NCBI GenBank assembly: GCA_023249675.1
Contig: JAHFCE010000013.1
Span: 1-64,000, forward strand
DNA: 64,000 nt
Direction of reading: 5' to 3'
DNA from: Elusimicrobiota bacterium
Lineage (GTDB): Bacteria > Elusimicrobiota > Elusimicrobia > UBA1565 > UBA9628
Part shown: piece by piece, positions 62,701 to 64,000 of the stretch
Position numbering within the stretch: position 1 is the stretch's first letter
Layout: every line of letters starts with the position of its first letter
Program-made: the position numbers and the translations under genes
The notes under the pieces: model-generated
What the model saw: only the letters and a program-made list of their open reading frames with translations
The model's database searches: none
Told to the model about the DNA's origin: nothing

Positions 62701-62823
62701 GGAGGGCGCGACCACCAGCAGCGGCCGGCCGCCGGCAGAGGGCCTCAGCGCGCGAACGCGCTCTGCGAACGCGTCTTCGAGGGCCTCGAACGGGCCGTGG
62801 ACGACAGTCAAGCCCACGTTCAT
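59704..62823 (-). CDS. addB: AddB-like helicase/nuclease subunit with FeS-cluster cysteines
   Basis: A 1039-residue protein with the AddB/RecC-like degenerate helicase body and a C-terminal PD-(D/E)XK nuclease (FRVVDYKTRAG). Four cysteines expected to bind a [4Fe-4S] cluster frame the nuclease: YATCPFRYFAARVLGL and CSWCEFPTVC. The N-terminus has no intact Walker A (LLVVAPSRVLADRL), normal for some AddB-type partners. It should pair with AddA (54820-58068). A TAGACT hexamer ends 6 nt before the ATG, divergent from hisS. Confidence 0.85.
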   Translation of the reverse strand: MNVGLTVVHGPFEALEDAFAERVRALRPSAGGRPLLVVAPSRVLADRLERLLAVEKGLPLFGVHFHTFHSLAAALAEEGGVSGLSLVADPVFHDAVMDRVLDGAPSLGIAKELRPKALASAVRASLRDLIDSGVEPKQVAEHFGSTLLKNEEEAARLNALLALLALYEKELERLGVSPPSALVRRAAELAPASSWLSEFSEILYYGFYDLTGLQLDFFEAVTSARPSKLYFPYRQGHPAFRFSDELFEQRLSGHALIAAEGAGAETALGRSLDSLFDPSKPPHPVASGKVVVVSASGARDEAWAAAKETLRLLNAGVPAHEIAVVARTLEPYRLVLAEVFAAEGLPLDLSCGEPVLRHPSAKAALDLLTVRERDFPARTVLDLAGSPYFAAAPPRRAAQWRQLVDALGIRAGWLQWRGKLEARVGGGVELRPHRVREGLAGELVAAEDVKALWDFVYGLREQLGAPPATWSARAVSARALIVAHLRLPAEASEAERQAWSAVHDALEELSGFDRLGEPCSWESFLDAFERKLSRATLDAGDGRLGVRALDAMDARGSRFGAVVLIGLKEKLFPRQVLEDPLLRDGARAVLRHPAGYWIGRKAAGHEEERLLFYLAVAAAKERLVLIYPRSDEEGKASVPSTYLRELCRAAGLPAPGEGDTRRVPRQPAERLRSTPPELLTPREASLLAVLEGGVPDSALRAADPGVEALGNGLVRVAALNDRGAPGAHDGLTRPIAAEIAKLKQSGLSPTALDLYATCPFRYFAARVLGLGEREEGADRGELTPQARGLVYHAVLERFYKDFFGRSPEEDWGPIFDAAAAAVFGENDWRSLGLYPLLWEAARLDMSARLRGFICWDLERLSAAKLRPRLYEARLRGGPPEGAPGGVPWKGVVDRIDVDENERTFRVVDYKTRAGARWKNPAKQAAAGELHQLPFYAELAGGALGAAWSFGGAELLFLEVENGEERSAALSAEDWGLARGPFLKILAERVEAIASGRFPIRPEEGERGHCSWCEFPTVCRKAHGPSRARALRAPVPGHSA

Positions 62824-62829
62824 TCTGCG

Positions 62830-62835
62830 AGTCTA
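62830..62835 (-). promoter_or_regulatory. -10-like element (TAGACT) 6 nt before addB start
   Basis: TAGACT shares four of six bases with the consensus and lies 6 nt before ATG 62823. The divergent hisS start has a weaker TAACCT 7 nt upstream (62846-62851). Confidence 0.3.
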
Positions 62836-62858
62836 GCGATTTTGCTAACCTATCCGCC

Positions 62859-64000
62859 ATGGCCATTCCCACCACGCCCCCGTCGGGACTGCGCGACTTT
62901 TTGCCCGATCAGGTCGCCTCCCGCTCCCGCGCCGTCGAGACGATCACCCGCGTCTACCGCTCCTTCGGCTTTGAGCCCGTGGCGACCGCGGCCATCGAAG
63001 ACCTCGCCGTGCTGCAGGGCCTTGGCGGCGGCGAGAACGAAAAGCTGATCTTCAAGATCATGAAGCGCGGCGAGGCCCTGGAGCGCGCCGCCGCGGAAAA
63101 AAGCGAGCTCGCCGACCTCGGCCTGCGCTTCGACCTCACCTTGCCGCTCGCGCGTTGGTACTCCAAGCACGGCTCCCAGCTCCCGCACCCCTTCAAGGCC
63201 TTCCACCTCGGCCCCGTTTGGCGCGCCGAGCGCGCGCAGAAAGGCCGCTACCGCGAGTTCACGCAGTGCGACGTCGACATCATCGGCTCCGACTCGTGGG
63301 GCGCCGAGGTCGAGGTCATCACCGCGATTCTCGCCGTGTTCGGCGCGTTCGGCCTCCAGGGCGTGAAGGTCCACCTCAACGACCGCGGCCTCGTGGACCA
63401 GGCCCTGGCCGCAGCGGGCGTGCCCGAGGAGAAGCGCGGCGCCGTCTGCGTGAGCGTGGACAAGCTCGACAAGATCGGCCGCGACGCGGTCATTGCCGAA
63501 CTCGTCGCCTCCGTCGGCCGTCCCGCGGCCGACGCGCTCGTCAAGACCCTGCTGGCCGAAGGCGGCGTCGCCGCCGATCCTCTCGACAAGATCATCGCCG
63601 CCGTCAAAGCCCTCGTCCCCGCCTCGACGATCGCGGTCGACCCGAGCCTCATGCGCGGCATGGGCTATTACACCGGTCCCGTCTTCGAGTTCCGCCATCC
63701 CTCGTTGTCCGGCTCGCTCGGCGGCGGCGGACGATACGACAAGCTGACCGAGAAGTTCGGCGGCCCGTCCACGCCCGCCTGCGGCGGCTCGATCGGCTTC
63801 GAACGACTCATGCTGATCCTCGAGGAGACGGGCAAGGCCGGCGGCCGCTCAGCGCCTGACGCCGTCGTCACGGTGTTCTCCGACGAGCTGCGCGCCCGCT
63901 CGCTTGAAGTCGGCGCCGCCCTGCGCGCCCAGGGCCTTTCGATCGACGTCTATCCAGGCACCGGCAAGCTGAAGGCCCAGTTCAAGTACGCCGACCAAAA
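62859..64000 (+). CDS. hisS: Histidyl-tRNA synthetase (3' truncated)
   Basis: The first 380 residues of HisRS; the frame is open to the right edge. Class II motif 2 is WRAERAQKGRYREFTQCDVD, the histidine-binding region is RGMGYYTGPVFEF and motif 3 follows GGGRYDKL with GGSIGFERLMLILEE. The start MAIPTTPPSGLRDFLPDQ is typical. The anticodon-binding domain begins at about residue 330 (PDAVVTVFSDELR) and is cut. Confidence 0.95.
   Translation, partial: MAIPTTPPSGLRDFLPDQVASRSRAVETITRVYRSFGFEPVATAAIEDLAVLQGLGGGENEKLIFKIMKRGEALERAAAEKSELADLGLRFDLTLPLARWYSKHGSQLPHPFKAFHLGPVWRAERAQKGRYREFTQCDVDIIGSDSWGAEVEVITAILAVFGAFGLQGVKVHLNDRGLVDQALAAAGVPEEKRGAVCVSVDKLDKIGRDAVIAELVASVGRPAADALVKTLLAEGGVAADPLDKIIAAVKALVPASTIAVDPSLMRGMGYYTGPVFEFRHPSLSGSLGGGGRYDKLTEKFGGPSTPACGGSIGFERLMLILEETGKAGGRSAPDAVVTVFSDELRARSLEVGAALRAQGLSIDVYPGTGKLKAQFKYADQ

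Overview
The window is GC-rich bacterial chromosome, about 64 kb, coding on both strands with short intergenic gaps (none over 300 bases). No rRNA, CRISPR, insertion sequence or phage gene was seen. Outer-membrane, T9SS-like and periplasmic proteins indicate a Gram-negative-type envelope. Giant Kelch/Fn3 surface proteins and the mix of house-keeping genes would fit a free-living Elusimicrobiota lineage, but that placement is an inference from overall character and not from a marker gene.

Layout. 1-1351: end of a metal ABC transporter. 1281-3155: YfhO-like membrane protein. 3231-6627: four-gene unit with an ABC-2 exporter. 6641-7881: SPOUT methyltransferase and Spy/LTXXQ protein. 8017-9468: two tRNA genes (Ser-CGA, Gly-GCC), each followed within 15 nt by a protein start codon. 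9514-18312 (minus strand): HD-GYP protein, glycolate-oxidase-like FeS subunit, a RelE-type toxin-antitoxin pair, a GlcD-GlcE fusion, a hybrid kinase, a tryptophanase-like lyase and a DUF971 protein. 18355-25106 (plus): parvulin, secreted four-domain PLD protein, RRM protein, EamA transporter, ferredoxin and two receiver-type regulators. 25120-50748 (minus): one long unit described below. 50898-64000: YgjP-like peptidase, PAP2-type enzyme, long coiled-coil protein, AddA, FMN glutamate-synthase-like protein, AddB and the start of hisS.

The most interesting locus is 24001-50748. One minus-strand unit encodes, in order: a 6578-residue exported protein with nine six-bladed Kelch propellers and a T9SS-like C-terminal domain; a PorV-like outer-membrane protein with TPRs; an 840-residue fusion of a complete histidine kinase, the FliF C-terminal (RBM3-type) domain and a FliG-like domain; a small coiled-coil protein; MotA; and MotB. 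Two response-regulator-type genes converge on it. No flagellar rod, hook, filament or export gene is present. I infer a non-flagellar, stator-driven surface machine (adhesin or gliding motor) built from flagellar MS-ring/C-ring parts with a sensor kinase fused in.

A second theme is gene starts. Many first genes of transcription units have a sigma70-like -10 hexamer only 5-9 nt before the start codon and no Shine-Dalgarno, which predicts leaderless mRNAs. Genes inside operons keep Shine-Dalgarno motifs or ATGA/TAATG overlaps. Two genes (TrmJ-like and DUF971) have no ATG, GTG or TTG where their conserved N-terminus must begin.
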